A stretch of 32,624 bases of DNA from an uncultured Dolosicoccus sp. (lineage in GTDB: Bacteria; Bacillota; Bacilli; Lactobacillales; Aerococcaceae), in the NCBI GenBank assembly GCA_945278685.1, contig CALYPW010000004.1, forward strand, positions 1-32,624, given 5' to 3'. The position numbers and the translations under genes are program-made. Below, in pieces: positions 31,994 to 32,624 of this stretch. Numbering within the stretch: position 1 is the stretch's first letter; each line of letters starts with the position of its first letter. Under the pieces are notes generated by a model. That model saw nothing but the letters and a program-made list of their open reading frames with translations, was not told the DNA's origin and made no database searches.

Positions 31994-32134
31994 GGAACCT
32001 CCCTCTCTTCTTAAATGTGATCACTCTCAACAATCATACCAAAGTCTTGCAAATAAATCACCTTTGAAAAGACGATTTTCATAAAAAATACCAGAGTTCA
32101 TTGCTCGGGTCTTAAAATGTGAAACTATTGAAAG

Positions 32135-32585
32135 TTTTTTCCGAATGATCCTTCTTGTCGTTTGCGTGGATTCACTGCTCATCCACTACCAAGTGCTATT
32201 AAAAGAAGCCCTGCAAGCACCACTAAACCCTGGCCGGTGTGGGTGAAAGTTCTGGCTGAACATCTTCTGGCATTGCTGTTGGACGGTTATGGAATCAGGT
32301 GTCGAATTCGACCGCTTCTGCAGGAGCTTCAACCGATGCACTTGCTTACGCTATTGCTGTGAAGTCTCCGGCTGTTCCAACATGGGTATCTGCAATTGGT
32401 TCTGGAACCGAAACTGATTCTGCTTGCGCATGAGTAACTGCTGAATTTGCTGTAAAGAATAAAGTACTAGAAATCGCTACTGAGGCTACACCGACGGATA
32501 GTCGACGCAAGGCATGGCGATTAACTTTATCGGCTCGTTTCTGATGTAGTAGTTTTCTGTTGTTTGTTTCTACTATGTTTTTCAC
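32135..32585 (-). pseudogene. Remnant of a YSIRK-signal / LPXTG-anchored surface protein
   Basis: N-terminus RHALRRLSVGVASVAISSTLFFTANSAVTHAQA; downstream on the same strand, after stops and a frame change, HTGQGLVVLAGLLLIALGSG*AVNPRKRQE. Confidence 0.75.
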
Positions 32586-32624
32586 TCCAGATAGATTAGT
32601 AATTCGAATTTACCGCTTTATTTC

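Overview
Low/mid-GC Gram-positive (Lactobacillales-like) chromosomal segment. It is mostly conserved housekeeping genes, with an AT-rich integrated element covering about 1..5400 at the left edge and running off the window. The chromosomal part contains: the glycolytic operon cggR-gap-pgk-tpiA-gpmI-eno (minus strand); an esterase / ATP-grasp / esterase three-gene cassette (plus strand); clpP; an acyltransferase-3; a rpmF-yceD-tmcAL-yqeM-rsfS-yqeK-nadD-yhbY-yqeH-yqeG cluster; a heterodimeric ABC exporter pair; ptsI/ptsH; prfC; a DivIVA-domain gene; and a decayed YSIRK/LPXTG surface-protein remnant. Most notable observations: (1) the integrase start codon and Shine-Dalgarno lie inside the apparent Rho-independent terminator of the eno operon; (2) the element carries an origin-like region (hairpin, three ~21-bp-spaced iterons, three ~41-bp-spaced palindromic repeats) upstream of a putative replication initiator; (3) clpP has one in-frame ochre codon (Q89*) nine codons before the catalytic Ser, with promoter, terminator and the rest of the frame intact; (4) an uncharacterised esterase/ATP-grasp/esterase operon; (5) a secreted element protein split by tandem TAA TAA in one frame. 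All assignments come from reading the sequence; no database search was run.
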